Source: Sorangium cellulosum (GTDB lineage Bacteria; Myxococcota_A; Polyangia; Polyangiales; Polyangiaceae). Taken from it: a DNA stretch of 64,000 bases. Every line of letters starts with the position of its first letter. Within the stretch, counting starts at the first letter, position 1. Positions 45,196 to 53,705 of the stretch are shown one piece after another. Both the position numbers and the translations under genes were made by a program. A model generated the notes under the pieces. That model searched no databases. It was not told the DNA's origin and saw nothing but the letters and a program-made list of their open reading frames with translations. The DNA lies in contig NZ_CP012673.1 in assembly GCF_002950945.1 (NCBI RefSeq), positions 8,632,501 through 8,696,500 on the forward strand, written 5' to 3'.

Positions 45196-45951
45196 TCAGA
45201 GCGATGAGCCGGACGGCGACGCGCCCGCCGCGGAGGATCCGGGCGGCGACGCGCCGGGCGGCGACGCGCCGGGCGGCGGCGCGACCGTGCGCGGGTCGCG
45301 GAAGCCCTGCACGAGCACGACGCCGGCGCCGCGCCGCGCCTGCGCGTGCAAGCCGAGGACGAGCGGCGCGGCGCCCGGGTTGGAGAAGCACGCGCCCCGG
45401 CCGCCGATCACCGCGATCGGCCCGCTGTCGGCGTCCTGGGCGACGATCTCCAGCGCCGGCGGCGCGCCCTTCGTGAGGAAGAGATCGACCTCGATCACGC
45501 CGAGCCCGCCCTGCGCGATGAACACCGCGCACTCGCCGGGCGCGACACGCGCGGGGATCGCGCTGCTCTGCCCCTCGGCGAGCGCGATCGACGCGACCTC
45601 GCCCCGGGGCTCCATCCCCCTCGCCTCGCCGCGCGCGGTGTTGGCCAGCGCGAGCGCCGTGACCCGCGGCACCGGCGCGCTCGCGGCGGGCGGCTGCTGT
45701 CCCGCGCGGCTCAGGAACAGCCGCGCCGCCTCCGGATCCGGCGCAGGCGCATCGCTCGGCGGCGGCGGGTTCCGCGGCTCGGGCGCGGGCTCGGGCGGCA
45801 GCGCGGGCGGCGGGGCGGGCCGCAGGACCTCGGGGCCGCGCCCGGACGCGCCGCCGCCGCAGCCCGACGCGGCGAGCGCGATCACGGCGGCGAGCAAGCG
45901 GCGCGGCGGCCTGAACGGATGCGGATCGGGGTGAGCGAGGTCGCGCCACAC
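45196..45951 (-). CDS. Pro-rich lipoprotein of unknown function
   Basis: From GTG 45951 the 251-residue product has a lipoprotein signal (LLAAVIALAASGC), a Pro-rich linker, then a beta-rich domain of about 130 residues with two Cys (GECAVF, GACFSNP) that ends in a GASPPGASPPGSS-type repeat tail. The domain pattern (GVIEVDLFLTKGAPPALEIVAQDADSGPIAVIG) resembles extracellular binding modules, but I cannot name one. A longer open frame to 46104 reads antisense through the start of the next gene. It may be co-transcribed with dprA, 82 bases downstream. Confidence 0.72.
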   Translation of the reverse strand: MWRDLAHPDPHPFRPPRRLLAAVIALAASGCGGGASGRGPEVLRPAPPPALPPEPAPEPRNPPPPSDAPAPDPEAARLFLSRAGQQPPAASAPVPRVTALALANTARGEARGMEPRGEVASIALAEGQSSAIPARVAPGECAVFIAQGGLGVIEVDLFLTKGAPPALEIVAQDADSGPIAVIGGRGACFSNPGAAPLVLGLHAQARRGAGVVLVQGFRDPRTVAPPPGASPPGASPPGSSAAGASPSGSSL

Positions 45952-46030
45952 GCCGCGGAGAGTACCAGAACCGCCGCGTGATGCTCGGCCCGCGAGCGGC
46001 CAGCCGGGGAGCGTGCTACCCCCTCGCCCG

Positions 46031-47035
46031 ATGAGACCCAGGGACGTCGTCGTCGCGACGCACGGCCACTGCTTCGACGGCATGGCGAGCGCGGCGCTGT
46101 TCACCCGCTTGATGCAGGCGCTGCGCCCCGGCGAGCCGCTCGCGCTCCGGTACCGCTCCTGCGGCTATGGCCCCGGCATGACGATGATCCCGCCCTCGTG
46201 GCTCGACGGCGACGAGAACGCGATCCTCGACTTCCGCTACACGCCGTCGAAGAAGCTGACGTGGTACTTCGACCACCACGTCACCGGGTTCGGCTCGGAC
46301 GAGGAGCGCGACGCCGCGCTCGCCGGCGCGTCGCGCGCGCAGGGCGCGGACGGCGCGCCGCACGTGTTCTACGACGCCGCGTACGGCTCGTGCACCAAGC
46401 TCATCGCGGACGTCAGCCGCGATCACTTCGGCGTCGAGATGTCCGGCGTCGACGAGCTCGTCCGCTGGGCCGACCTCATCGACACCGCGCGCTTCCCGTC
46501 GGCCGAGGCGGCCGTGAGCCGGGAGGAGCCGATCATGCAGCTCGCCTCCGTCGTGGAGCACCACGGCGACGGACCGTTCCTCGCCTCGGTCGTGCCCCGG
46601 CTCGTCGAGCGGCCCGTGAGCGAGGTCGCGCGCGCGCCCGACATCCAGGATCTCTGGCGGCCGCTCGCCCTCTCGCGGCAGACGTTCGTCGGGCGCATCG
46701 AGCGCGGCGCGCAGAAGATCGGCCGCGTGGTGCTCGTCGACCTCTCCGACGCGCCGCTCGAGGCGGTCGGCAAATTCATGACGTACGCGATGTTCCCGGA
46801 GTGCGTGTACTCGGTCACGCTCTCCCGGCACAAGCAGCACTACAAGCTCTCGATCGGCTACAATCCCTGGTGCGGCGTCCCGCGCGACCGCGACATCGCC
46901 TCGATCTGCCGCCGCTACGACGGGGGCGGCCACCCGGCCGTGGGCGCGGCGTCCTTCCCGCTCTCCGCGCTGGAGCGCGCGCGCGACGTGGCCCGCACGG
47001 TCACGGAGGAGCTGAACGAGGAGCCGCCGAGGTGA
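46031..47035 (+). CDS. DHH/DHHA1-family phosphoesterase
   Basis: The 334-residue protein carries the metal-binding motifs of the DHH superfamily in order: THGHCFDGMASAAL (D-x-D-G-type motif I), ILDFRY, WYFDHHVTG (DHH motif III), ADLIDTARFPS (motif IV), and the DHHA1 substrate-binding GGGHPAVGAASF near the C-terminus. It is probably a cytosolic nanoRNase or cyclic-dinucleotide/oligonucleotide phosphodiesterase; a choice among these is not possible from sequence. The start is ATG 46031; ATG-like leader at 46013 adds six residues. The next gene overlaps by four bases (GTGA), so the two are coupled. Confidence 0.88.
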   Translation: MRPRDVVVATHGHCFDGMASAALFTRLMQALRPGEPLALRYRSCGYGPGMTMIPPSWLDGDENAILDFRYTPSKKLTWYFDHHVTGFGSDEERDAALAGASRAQGADGAPHVFYDAAYGSCTKLIADVSRDHFGVEMSGVDELVRWADLIDTARFPSAEAAVSREEPIMQLASVVEHHGDGPFLASVVPRLVERPVSEVARAPDIQDLWRPLALSRQTFVGRIERGAQKIGRVVLVDLSDAPLEAVGKFMTYAMFPECVYSVTLSRHKQHYKLSIGYNPWCGVPRDRDIASICRRYDGGGHPAVGAASFPLSALERARDVARTVTEELNEEPPR

Positions 47036-47838
47036 CCTGGGCCGAGCTGCGCTTCCGCCGGAGCGCGCGCGAGACGGCGCCGGCGGCGGCGTCGCCGGGA
47101 GCCGCCGCGACGGCGGGGGCCCGCGCGCCGCTCATCTTCGGGCACCGGGGCGTGCGCGGCGAGGGCGCGCCCCCGGAGAACACCCTCGCCTCCTTCGAGG
47201 AGGCGGCCGCGCAGGGGGCCGACGCGATCGAGCTCGACGTGCGCGTGTGCGGCTCGGGCGAGATCGTCGCGCTGCACGACCCGGACCTCGCCCGGGTGAC
47301 CCGCGGCGCGGACACACGCGCGGCCGCGTCGATCTCGTGGGACGAGCTCCGGCGCGTCGATCTCGGCGGCGAGCGGGTGCCGCAGCTCGCCGAGGTGCTC
47401 GCGTTCGCGCGCGCGCGGCGGCTCGCGGTCAACGTCGAGATGAAGCGGGACGTGCCCGACCGCGCCGCCGTCGTGCTCGCGACCGCGCGGCTCCTGCGCG
47501 CCTGGGATCCGCGCCACGCGGTGCTGGTCTCGTCGTTCGATCCGGTGATGCTGGCGTCCTTCAAGGTGATGGCGCCCGGCGTCCCCCGCGCGCTCCTCGT
47601 GCACCGGAGCCGCTACCACGACGCGGCCGTGCGCCTGACGCCGGCGCTCGCGCCGTTCGCCGCGCACATCGAGCGGACCATCGCGTCGCCCGAGCGCATC
47701 GCGCTGCTCAAGCGGCAGGGACGCGTGGTCAACGTGTGGACGGTGAACGATCCGAGCGAGGCGCGGGATCTCGCCGCGCTCGGCGTCGACGGGCTGATCA
47801 CCGACGCCCCGCGCCGCATCCGCGACGCGCTCGCGTAG
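47032..47838 (+). CDS. Glycerophosphodiester phosphodiesterase (GDPD)
   Basis: The 268-residue TIM-barrel protein shows the GDPD signature: FGHRGVRGEGAPPENTLASFEEAA (HRG and E-N-T), IELDVRVCGSGEIVALHDPDL, and at the C-terminus VNVWTVNDPSEARDLAALGVDGLITDAP. It hydrolyses glycerophosphodiesters to glycerol-3-phosphate and an alcohol. No signal peptide is present, so it is cytosolic. The GTG at 47032 overlaps the TGA of the DHH gene, which indicates translational coupling; why these two phosphodiesterases are linked is unknown. It has an Ala/Gly-rich N-terminal extension of about 30 residues. Confidence 0.92.
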   Translation: MTWAELRFRRSARETAPAAASPGAAATAGARAPLIFGHRGVRGEGAPPENTLASFEEAAAQGADAIELDVRVCGSGEIVALHDPDLARVTRGADTRAAASISWDELRRVDLGGERVPQLAEVLAFARARRLAVNVEMKRDVPDRAAVVLATARLLRAWDPRHAVLVSSFDPVMLASFKVMAPGVPRALLVHRSRYHDAAVRLTPALAPFAAHIERTIASPERIALLKRQGRVVNVWTVNDPSEARDLAALGVDGLITDAPRRIRDALA

Positions 47839-47845
47839 CGATCCG

Positions 47846-49339
47846 CTACTTCCGCTGCCAGGGATCGACGACGTCGCTCTGCCGGAGCAGCCGGCGCGGC
47901 ATCGGCCGCGCCGGCGCCGCCGGGCTCGCGACGGCCGGCGGCTCCGCCGGCGCCGCGCGCGACGGCGCGGCGGCCTGCGCGGCGCTCTCCGAGACGGCGA
48001 CGACGGCGGCGCCTCGCAGCGTCACGCGGGTCACCTCCACGGGAGGCGGGGCCGTCACGGGCGGCGGGGCCAAACGTTCGGCCGCCTGCTGGTGCTGGAT
48101 CGGCGGCTCGACCGGCGCGAGCGCGGGGGCCGCCCGCTCCTCGCCGACGGGGCGCAACGCCGTGATCGCGGCAGCCCCGCTGACGACCGAGAGCGCGGCG
48201 CACGCCAGGAGCCAGCGCCGCGTCCCGCTCGCGCGGGGCTTGCGGGGAGCGCAGACATCGACGGCCGCGGCGGCCGTCAGGGTGCCGGGCTGGAACGGAT
48301 CGGGCAGCGGCGTCTGCGCGGCCTCCTGCGAGCGCGGGGCGTCGGCCTCCGACCAGGAGAGCGCGCCGAGATCCCCCGGGCGCTCCGGCTCGGCGGTGCC
48401 CCCCGGCGAGAGCCCGAGCAACGTCCCCGTGCGCGACGTCGACGGCGCCTGCCGCGGGGCCGACGGCGCGGGCAGCGGAACGCCGACGTCGCCCGCCGCG
48501 GCGACGAAGGCGTGCACCATCTCGTGCGCCGACTGGAACCGCTGGGCGCGGTCGCGCGCGAGCGCGCGGACGAAGAAGGCGTCGACGTTCGCGGGCAGAT
48601 CGGGCGCGATCTGCGTGGGCTGCGGGATCGGCTCGACGAGGATCTTCGACAGCACCGCGCCGAGCACGTCGCCCTCGAACGGGAGCCTGCCGGTGACGGC
48701 GCGGAAGAGGATGACGCCGAGCGACCACAGGTCGCTCCGGGCGTCGAGGTCCTTGTCGCTACGCGCCTGCTCCGGGCTCATGTAGAACGGCGACCCGAGC
48801 AGCTCGCCGGTCTTCGTGGTCTCGTCGCTGAGGAGCTTGCCGGTGAGCTGCTTCGCGATGCCGAAGTCGAGGACCTTGACGATCTCCTCGTCCTCGTCGA
48901 CGCGCGCGAGGAACAGGTTGCCGGGCTTGAGGTCGCGGTGGACGAGACCCGACTCGTGGGCGCGGCGCAGCGCCTTGCCGGTCTGGAGCGCGATGCGCGC
49001 CGCCTCGGACAGCGGGACGCGCCGGACCCGCTTCAGGCGGCGGCTCAGGTCCTCGCCCCGGAGCAGCTCCATGACGAGGTACGGCACGGTGCCCTGGATC
49101 CCGTAGTCCTGCACGCTCACCACGTGCGGGCTCCCGAGGTTCGCCGCCGTGCGCGCCTCGCGGTAGAAGCGCGCGCGGAACTCGGGCGACGCCGCGTGCT
49201 CCGGGTCCATGAACTTGATGGCCACCGGCGCGCCCAGCTGGACGTGCCGCGCCACCCAGACCGAGCCCATCCCGCCGCGCGAGAGCGGTCTCTCCAGGAG
49301 GTATTTCTCGCCGACGATCGTTCCCGACTCGACGTCCAT
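47846..49339 (-). CDS. Pkn-type transmembrane Ser/Thr protein kinase
   Basis: The 497-residue protein has a Hanks-type kinase domain (about 12-270) with SRGGMGSV, Lys42 (AIK), HRDLKPGN (Asp136), DFG at 158-160 and GSPFYMSPEQ, all intact. A Ser/Pro-rich linker follows, then one membrane helix (about 365-385, WLLACAALSVVSGAAAITAL) and an Ala/Pro-rich outer tail ending WQRK. It is an independent paralogue of the kinase at 35099 with the same architecture. ATG 49339 fits the start of the kinase fold. The downstream convergent neighbour is the GDPD gene, only seven bases away. Confidence 0.93.
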   Translation of the reverse strand: MDVESGTIVGEKYLLERPLSRGGMGSVWVARHVQLGAPVAIKFMDPEHAASPEFRARFYREARTAANLGSPHVVSVQDYGIQGTVPYLVMELLRGEDLSRRLKRVRRVPLSEAARIALQTGKALRRAHESGLVHRDLKPGNLFLARVDEDEEIVKVLDFGIAKQLTGKLLSDETTKTGELLGSPFYMSPEQARSDKDLDARSDLWSLGVILFRAVTGRLPFEGDVLGAVLSKILVEPIPQPTQIAPDLPANVDAFFVRALARDRAQRFQSAHEMVHAFVAAAGDVGVPLPAPSAPRQAPSTSRTGTLLGLSPGGTAEPERPGDLGALSWSEADAPRSQEAAQTPLPDPFQPGTLTAAAAVDVCAPRKPRASGTRRWLLACAALSVVSGAAAITALRPVGEERAAPALAPVEPPIQHQQAAERLAPPPVTAPPPVEVTRVTLRGAAVVAVSESAAQAAAPSRAAPAEPPAVASPAAPARPMPRRLLRQSDVVDPWQRK

Positions 49340-49492
49340 CGCCGACTCCTCCCGCCGCCATGGCGGGGTGGATTGCGCATTACTAAACGTTTGCGGGAGC
49401 GGCGTCTACGTCATACGGCCGACCGAGGTGGCCTGAGCGAGCACTGGGCGCTTCCCGACTGCGATATTCAGGAATCGCCTGACAGCGTCGGT

Positions 49493-50380
49493 TCAATCCT
49501 GGCAGTCGACGTAACGACGGATGACTCCGCCGGGGATAGGCTGGGTGAATGCGCCCGAGAGGAGAGGCGGATTCCACTTCGCGTCCTTGTATTGAAAGAT
49601 GACATCGTCCTCGGTGTTCGGGACGCGCATGCGGATCGAACGAGGGACCTCGGCGTGGCAGACTCCGCCGCTCGGCGGGACCGGGTCGTCGATGCCTTCG
49701 GGGTCGACGCGCGGTGGAGCGGTGTGGACCACCTCATGCTGGCTGAGCTCGGCGTGATAGAGGTCCACGCCGCGCTGGGTCACCCGGACGTCTCTGACGC
49801 GCAGGCGCTGCCGACTCCACGGGAGGAGCCAGTCCTCGGGGCGCGGCTCGAGGTGGATCTCCTCCGTCGCGTCGCGGGTGCTCTGGATGAGGACGCGGTA
49901 AAAGCCGTCGCCGTCCCACGAGATCGAGGCGCCCGCGGGCTCGTGCACGAGCACCGGCGCCTCGCCGCGCAGCAGCGAGACGAGCGCGTGGCCGGGAATG
50001 GGCACCTGGGTCAGGCGCGCCAGGTTGCACGCGGTCGCGGGCCCGTGCAAAAGCTGCTTCTCTCCGACGTCCAGCATCTGGAACAGGGTGCCATTCGACG
50101 TGAGCGTGTAGAGCGTCGCGCCGAAGGGGCTCACGATGTCGAAGCGGACCCGATCGGGATTGACCGCCAGGATGTAGACGTCGCCGCGGATCCTCCCGCG
50201 GCGGGAGAAGTGATCGATCTTGGCGGTGCCCTGAACGCCGTTCACGCAGGCGTAGGTCTCCTTCATCCGGTCGAGCGCCGCGTCGGCGGTCGGGAACCGG
50301 GACGGCGGCGGGGCCACGGAGGCACAGCCGGTCACGAGCACGGCGAGGGTCGCGGTCCAGGCGATCGCGCGATGGCGCAT
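49493..50380 (-). CDS. LolB/LolA-like lipoprotein
   Basis: The 295-residue protein from ATG 50380 has signal MRHRAIAWTATLAVLVTGCAS with lipobox VTGC. The mature part has the strand order of LolA/LolB-fold proteins (NGVQGTAKIDHFSRRGRIRGDVYILAVNPDRVRFDIVSPFGATLYTLTSNGTLFQMLDV), in which DRVRFDIVSPFG-type text is typical of DUF4292/LolB-like outer-membrane lipoproteins. It may help lipid or lipoprotein transfer in the periplasm. The last 80 residues are not part of the usual fold. An in-frame ATG at 50398 adds six residues. Confidence 0.78.
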   Translation of the reverse strand: MRHRAIAWTATLAVLVTGCASVAPPPSRFPTADAALDRMKETYACVNGVQGTAKIDHFSRRGRIRGDVYILAVNPDRVRFDIVSPFGATLYTLTSNGTLFQMLDVGEKQLLHGPATACNLARLTQVPIPGHALVSLLRGEAPVLVHEPAGASISWDGDGFYRVLIQSTRDATEEIHLEPRPEDWLLPWSRQRLRVRDVRVTQRGVDLYHAELSQHEVVHTAPPRVDPEGIDDPVPPSGGVCHAEVPRSIRMRVPNTEDDVIFQYKDAKWNPPLLSGAFTQPIPGGVIRRYVDCQD

Positions 50381-50589
50381 GGGCGCGGACGCTGACAAGG
50401 ATCGCCGACCACGTCAACCGCGGAAGCGGTGCGCGGAGCGTCTCCGTCCAGAGAACGTGGAGGGGATAAACGAGGAGCGAGGGCGAGGAGGCCAGCCTCC
50501 GCCCCGCGCCCGGCCGATGTGCCAGAGCCGGCTCACCCCCACGCGCGGCCGGAGGGGCGAGCCTCCGGCCGGACAGGGGCGGTCCGCGA

Positions 50590-52452
50590 TCAGGACGCCC
50601 GGAGCGCCTCGAGCAGATCGACGTCGGGGATCGCGATGGGCAGGCGGGCGCGGAGGACCGCGACGTCGTTGTCCTCGCAGACGCGAGCGACCGCGAGCCC
50701 GTCAAAGAGGGAGATGGGCGCGGTCCCCGGGATCGAGGCCTCCTCGCGCGCGCCCGAGAGCATCTGACCGGCGGTCAGGATCCAGCCGGCGGTCGCGGGA
50801 CCGTAGTGGTGGAGCGAGCCGCGGAGCTCGGTGACCCGCTCGCGGCCGACCTCGCGGCCGTCCCGCCGGATGACCAGCGCGAGCTTGATCTCGTCGCCCG
50901 CGGTGCGGAGCGCCCCGGAGAAGTGGCTCTCGCCGCCCGGCGCCCCGGCGCGGCGCACGGCGCGCAGCTGGCCCAGCCCGATGCGCTCGAGGGCGAGGAC
51001 ACAGATCTCGACGAAGGCATGGCCCGGGAGCTCGGAGAGCTTGCGCACGAAGGCGCGCCGCGCGGCGTCCCGGTAACGCTCCACGGCGGCGAGCGCCTCC
51101 TGCTCCAGCCGCGCGAGGTCGCCCGGGAGCAGCCAGTCCGTCAGCGCGATCCTGCCGCCGGCGAAGCGGAAGCGAGGCCGCTGCCCCGCGGCGATCCGGC
51201 GCGCGTTGTCGGCGCGCACGGCCGCCGCGACCTGCGACTGCACGAGCTGCACGTCCCCGGCGAGCCGGCCACGGCGCTGCGCCGTCTCGGCGATCTGCCG
51301 GAGCGAGACCGCGCCCGCGTTCCGATCGAAGGTGGAGAGGATGCCCGCGATGGCATCGGCGAGGTCGCGGCCGGCCAGATCGTCGAGCGCGTGCCCCTCG
51401 CCGCCCGTGAGCTCGATCACCTGCGGGCCGCGGTAGACCGGCTCGGCGCCGAAGCCCTCGGCTCGGTCGGCGCGCTCGGTACGGTCCGCGCGCTCCACAC
51501 CGCGGTCCGCACCGCGGTCCGCGCCGCGGTCCACGCGCTCGACGCGCTCGAACCGATCGCCGCGGTCGGAGCGCGGCGGCTCGCGGCCGTTCTCGCGCCG
51601 CGCCTCGAACACCGGCGTCGCGACGTACGACGGCAGCCCGCCGGGGCTCGGGCTCGCGTCCGTGGTCCCGCGCCCGCGCCGGCGGCGGCGGCGGCGGCGA
51701 CGGCCCTCGCCCTGCTCCCCGAGCGCGCCGGGCGCCGCCCGGTCGTCGCCGCCGAGGATCGGCTGGTCGTCGTCGTCCTCTTCGTCGAAGAGCTCCGCCG
51801 CCCCGGCGACGGCCTCCGCCCGCATCGCCTCGTCCGGGCCCGGCGGCTCGGCGTCCTCGAGCTCGCCCTCGTCCTCGTCGAGGTAGCCGGCCGCGGCACG
51901 CGGCGACGAGGGCGCCGGCGCGGGCACCGCCTCGTGCGCCTCCGGGGCCTCCACGCCGTTCAGCCCGGCCGAGCCGATCACGCCGGTCACGAGCTCGTCG
52001 CTGGGAGGCGCCGCCTGCGCGTCGTCGTCGTCCGCGGCGTCGGCCTCGACCGGCTCCACGTCGGCCTCCGCGGCCACCGCGCCCGTATCGCCCTCTTCCG
52101 TCGGCTCGTCGTCCGCGACCACGTCGAGCGCGAGCTGCTCTCCCTCGTCCTTGCGCGCCTTGACCGCCTCGGGCTTGCCGCCGCGCTTCCCCTTCTTGCC
52201 GTCGAGCCCGGACTTGATCGTCTTCTCGTCCCACTCGCGGAGCGCGAAGACGCCCGGCTTGACCCGCACGAGGGGGTTGTCGGCGGTGTCCTTCTTCAGC
52301 GTCGCCGCCAGCCGGGCGCCCATCGTGACCTCTGGGCTCTTTCCAACGTGGCTAAGGAGGTTCTTCTCGATCGCGATATCGGTGATCTCTTTATAGTGAA
52401 GCGGTCTACCGACGAGGCGAAGCACCTCGGCGGCTGCATCCGTAAACGTCAT
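50590..52452 (-). CDS. HARE-HTH / Mrr-like restriction-endonuclease-fold fusion protein
   Basis: The 620-residue protein starts with a HARE-HTH winged-helix domain (about 1-75, TFTDAAAEVLRLVGRPLHYKEITDIAIEKNL...GVFALREW), related to the N-terminus of RpoE (delta) and ASXL proteins. A long low-complexity region follows: acidic (about 105-235), a run of ten Arg (about 250-260) and DRGADRG-type charge repeats (about 310-350). The C-terminal third (about 470-620) has an Mrr-type fold (ELPGHAFVEICVLALERIGLGQL...KLALVIRR...ILTAGQMLSGAREEA...ISLFDGLAVA). The Q-x-K motif of active Mrr enzymes reads VIRR, so nuclease activity is doubtful. ATG 52452 begins the HTH; an upstream in-frame start adds disordered residues. 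Confidence 0.82.
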   Translation of the reverse strand: MTFTDAAAEVLRLVGRPLHYKEITDIAIEKNLLSHVGKSPEVTMGARLAATLKKDTADNPLVRVKPGVFALREWDEKTIKSGLDGKKGKRGGKPEAVKARKDEGEQLALDVVADDEPTEEGDTGAVAAEADVEPVEADAADDDDAQAAPPSDELVTGVIGSAGLNGVEAPEAHEAVPAPAPSSPRAAAGYLDEDEGELEDAEPPGPDEAMRAEAVAGAAELFDEEDDDDQPILGGDDRAAPGALGEQGEGRRRRRRRRRGRGTTDASPSPGGLPSYVATPVFEARRENGREPPRSDRGDRFERVERVDRGADRGADRGVERADRTERADRAEGFGAEPVYRGPQVIELTGGEGHALDDLAGRDLADAIAGILSTFDRNAGAVSLRQIAETAQRRGRLAGDVQLVQSQVAAAVRADNARRIAAGQRPRFRFAGGRIALTDWLLPGDLARLEQEALAAVERYRDAARRAFVRKLSELPGHAFVEICVLALERIGLGQLRAVRRAGAPGGESHFSGALRTAGDEIKLALVIRRDGREVGRERVTELRGSLHHYGPATAGWILTAGQMLSGAREEASIPGTAPISLFDGLAVARVCEDNDVAVLRARLPIAIPDVDLLEALRAS

Positions 52453-53152
52453 TTTGTTCGCCCTTCGGGCGCGCCGCCCGGCGGGCGCCCTCGTCGTCCC
52501 CATCGCGGCCGCCCCGTCCACAGTGGCTGACGAAGCGCGCGGGATACCCCACCGCAGCCGGGAAACGCACATTCGCTCCCACTCGGCCGCGACGCGCGGA
52601 ACGGCCTGCTCGTAGCATGCTCACCGGCTGCGGTCAACGGTGAGCGCGATCCACCGTGAGATCGGCCGCGCGCCGATCCGAGCCGCGGCGAACCATGCCG
52701 CGGGCGGCGTGAAGCCCAGACCGGCTGCGCGCTGCGGCTCTGTGGACGCGGCGGCCGCGCGGCGGCTGCACGCCGCGGCGGGGTGAGCGGGCGGCGCGCG
52801 AGCGAAGGAGGGACCCGAACCTGCGGCGCCGTGCGGCGCATCAGCGGCTGTCGGGAGCGGCCCGGGCGCGCGGAATCAGGCGCGACCAAGACGGCGGAGA
52901 CGGCGGACAGGAGCGGCCGCGCGCGCGGTGCGCGGAATCCTGCGCAAAGAACGCAGAGGACGGCGGAATACGTGAACGACGCGACGGACGCGACGGACGC
53001 GACGGACGCGACGGACGCGACGGACGCGACGGACGCGACGGGCACGAAGGCGGGAGATGAGTTTGAGCGCTCATTGCGGCGCAGCGGGCAGCGACAACCG
53101 ACAACATCGCTTTTGCGCTTTGCGCTCTCCTCGATAAGAGGGTTACGCTGGG
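52453..53152. other. 700-base divergent intergenic region with a 9-bp minisatellite
   Basis: It separates the HARE-HTH gene (minus) from the small protein at 53153. Open frames here are Arg-rich and shadow-like, and I accept none. The minisatellite occupies 52979-53041. Just before it lies CGCAGAGGACGGCGGA-type text that resembles dispersed low-complexity DNA. Confidence 0.5.
52979..53041. repeat. 9-bp minisatellite, seven units
   Basis: GCGACGGAC is repeated with no error about seven times. Perfect identity between units suggests recent expansion. No accepted gene covers it. Confidence 0.9.
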
Positions 53153-53551
53153 ATGGTGGAGCTTTCGCGGTTGCTGGATGAGCTCACCCTGGCGGCCAAC
53201 AGGGTCGGCATCGCCGTCAGGATGGAGGCGTTCGATCCGCACCTCTCCGACGCTCGCAATCCGCGCGGCGGGCTCTGCACGGTGCTCGGCAAGCGGCTCA
53301 TCCTGGTCGACGCCAACGCGTCGCTGCCCGATCGCATCGCCACGGTCGCGGCCGCGCTCGCGCGCGTGGATCTCGAGTCCGTGTTCCTGCCGCCGATCGT
53401 CCGCGCGACGATCGGCGCCCACGCCCGCGGGGCGCGGCCGCGCCCCGCCGCGCCGGGCGAGCCCGTGCGGCTGCCGGTGCGCCGCGCGAAGGGCGCGAAG
53501 GCGCAAACGCTGCTCCCGCTCGCGCGCACCAAGTGGCGTGATGTCCGGTGA
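53153..53551 (+). CDS. Small conserved basic protein
   Basis: The 132-residue soluble protein has a compact first half (LSRLLDELTLAANRVGIAVRMEAFDPHLSDARNPRGGLCTVLGKRLILVDANASLPDRIATVAAALARVDLESVFLPPIVRATI, spread over 4-85) with helix-strand alternation. A basic Pro/Arg-rich tail follows. I do not recognise a named family; the GGLCTVLGKRLILVDA part looks like a functional core. ATG 53153 has no strong ribosome site. It is convergent with alaS. Confidence 0.75.
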   Translation: MVELSRLLDELTLAANRVGIAVRMEAFDPHLSDARNPRGGLCTVLGKRLILVDANASLPDRIATVAAALARVDLESVFLPPIVRATIGAHARGARPRPAAPGEPVRLPVRRAKGAKAQTLLPLARTKWRDVR

Positions 53552-53705
53552 TGGAGGCCCGCCAGCGCTCCGGGCGACGGCGCTCCGGGTCGAAGCGCGA
53601 CAGGCCACCTGAGCCGCGAGGGCGCGGAGGGCGCCGAGGAGAGGCGCGCTCCTGGCGCGCCCCTCGGCGTGGTGTCCCGCTCTCCCGGGACGGCCCCGCG
53701 GCGCG

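Noticed and set aside
44118..45476. 452-residue plus-strand open frame opposite dprA
   Set aside because: It is antisense to dprA and Arg-rich throughout; the minus strand has the Rossmann-fold motifs.
49485..49500. GGTTCAATCC, resembling a tRNA T-loop
   Set aside because: No acceptor stem, anticodon arm or CCA end can be formed around it, and it overlaps the end of the LolB-like lipoprotein gene.
52783..53181. 132-residue plus-strand open frame across the minisatellite
   Set aside because: The first half is Arg/Gly-rich shadow sequence, the middle is only the DAT repeat and it overlaps the better-supported gene at 53153.
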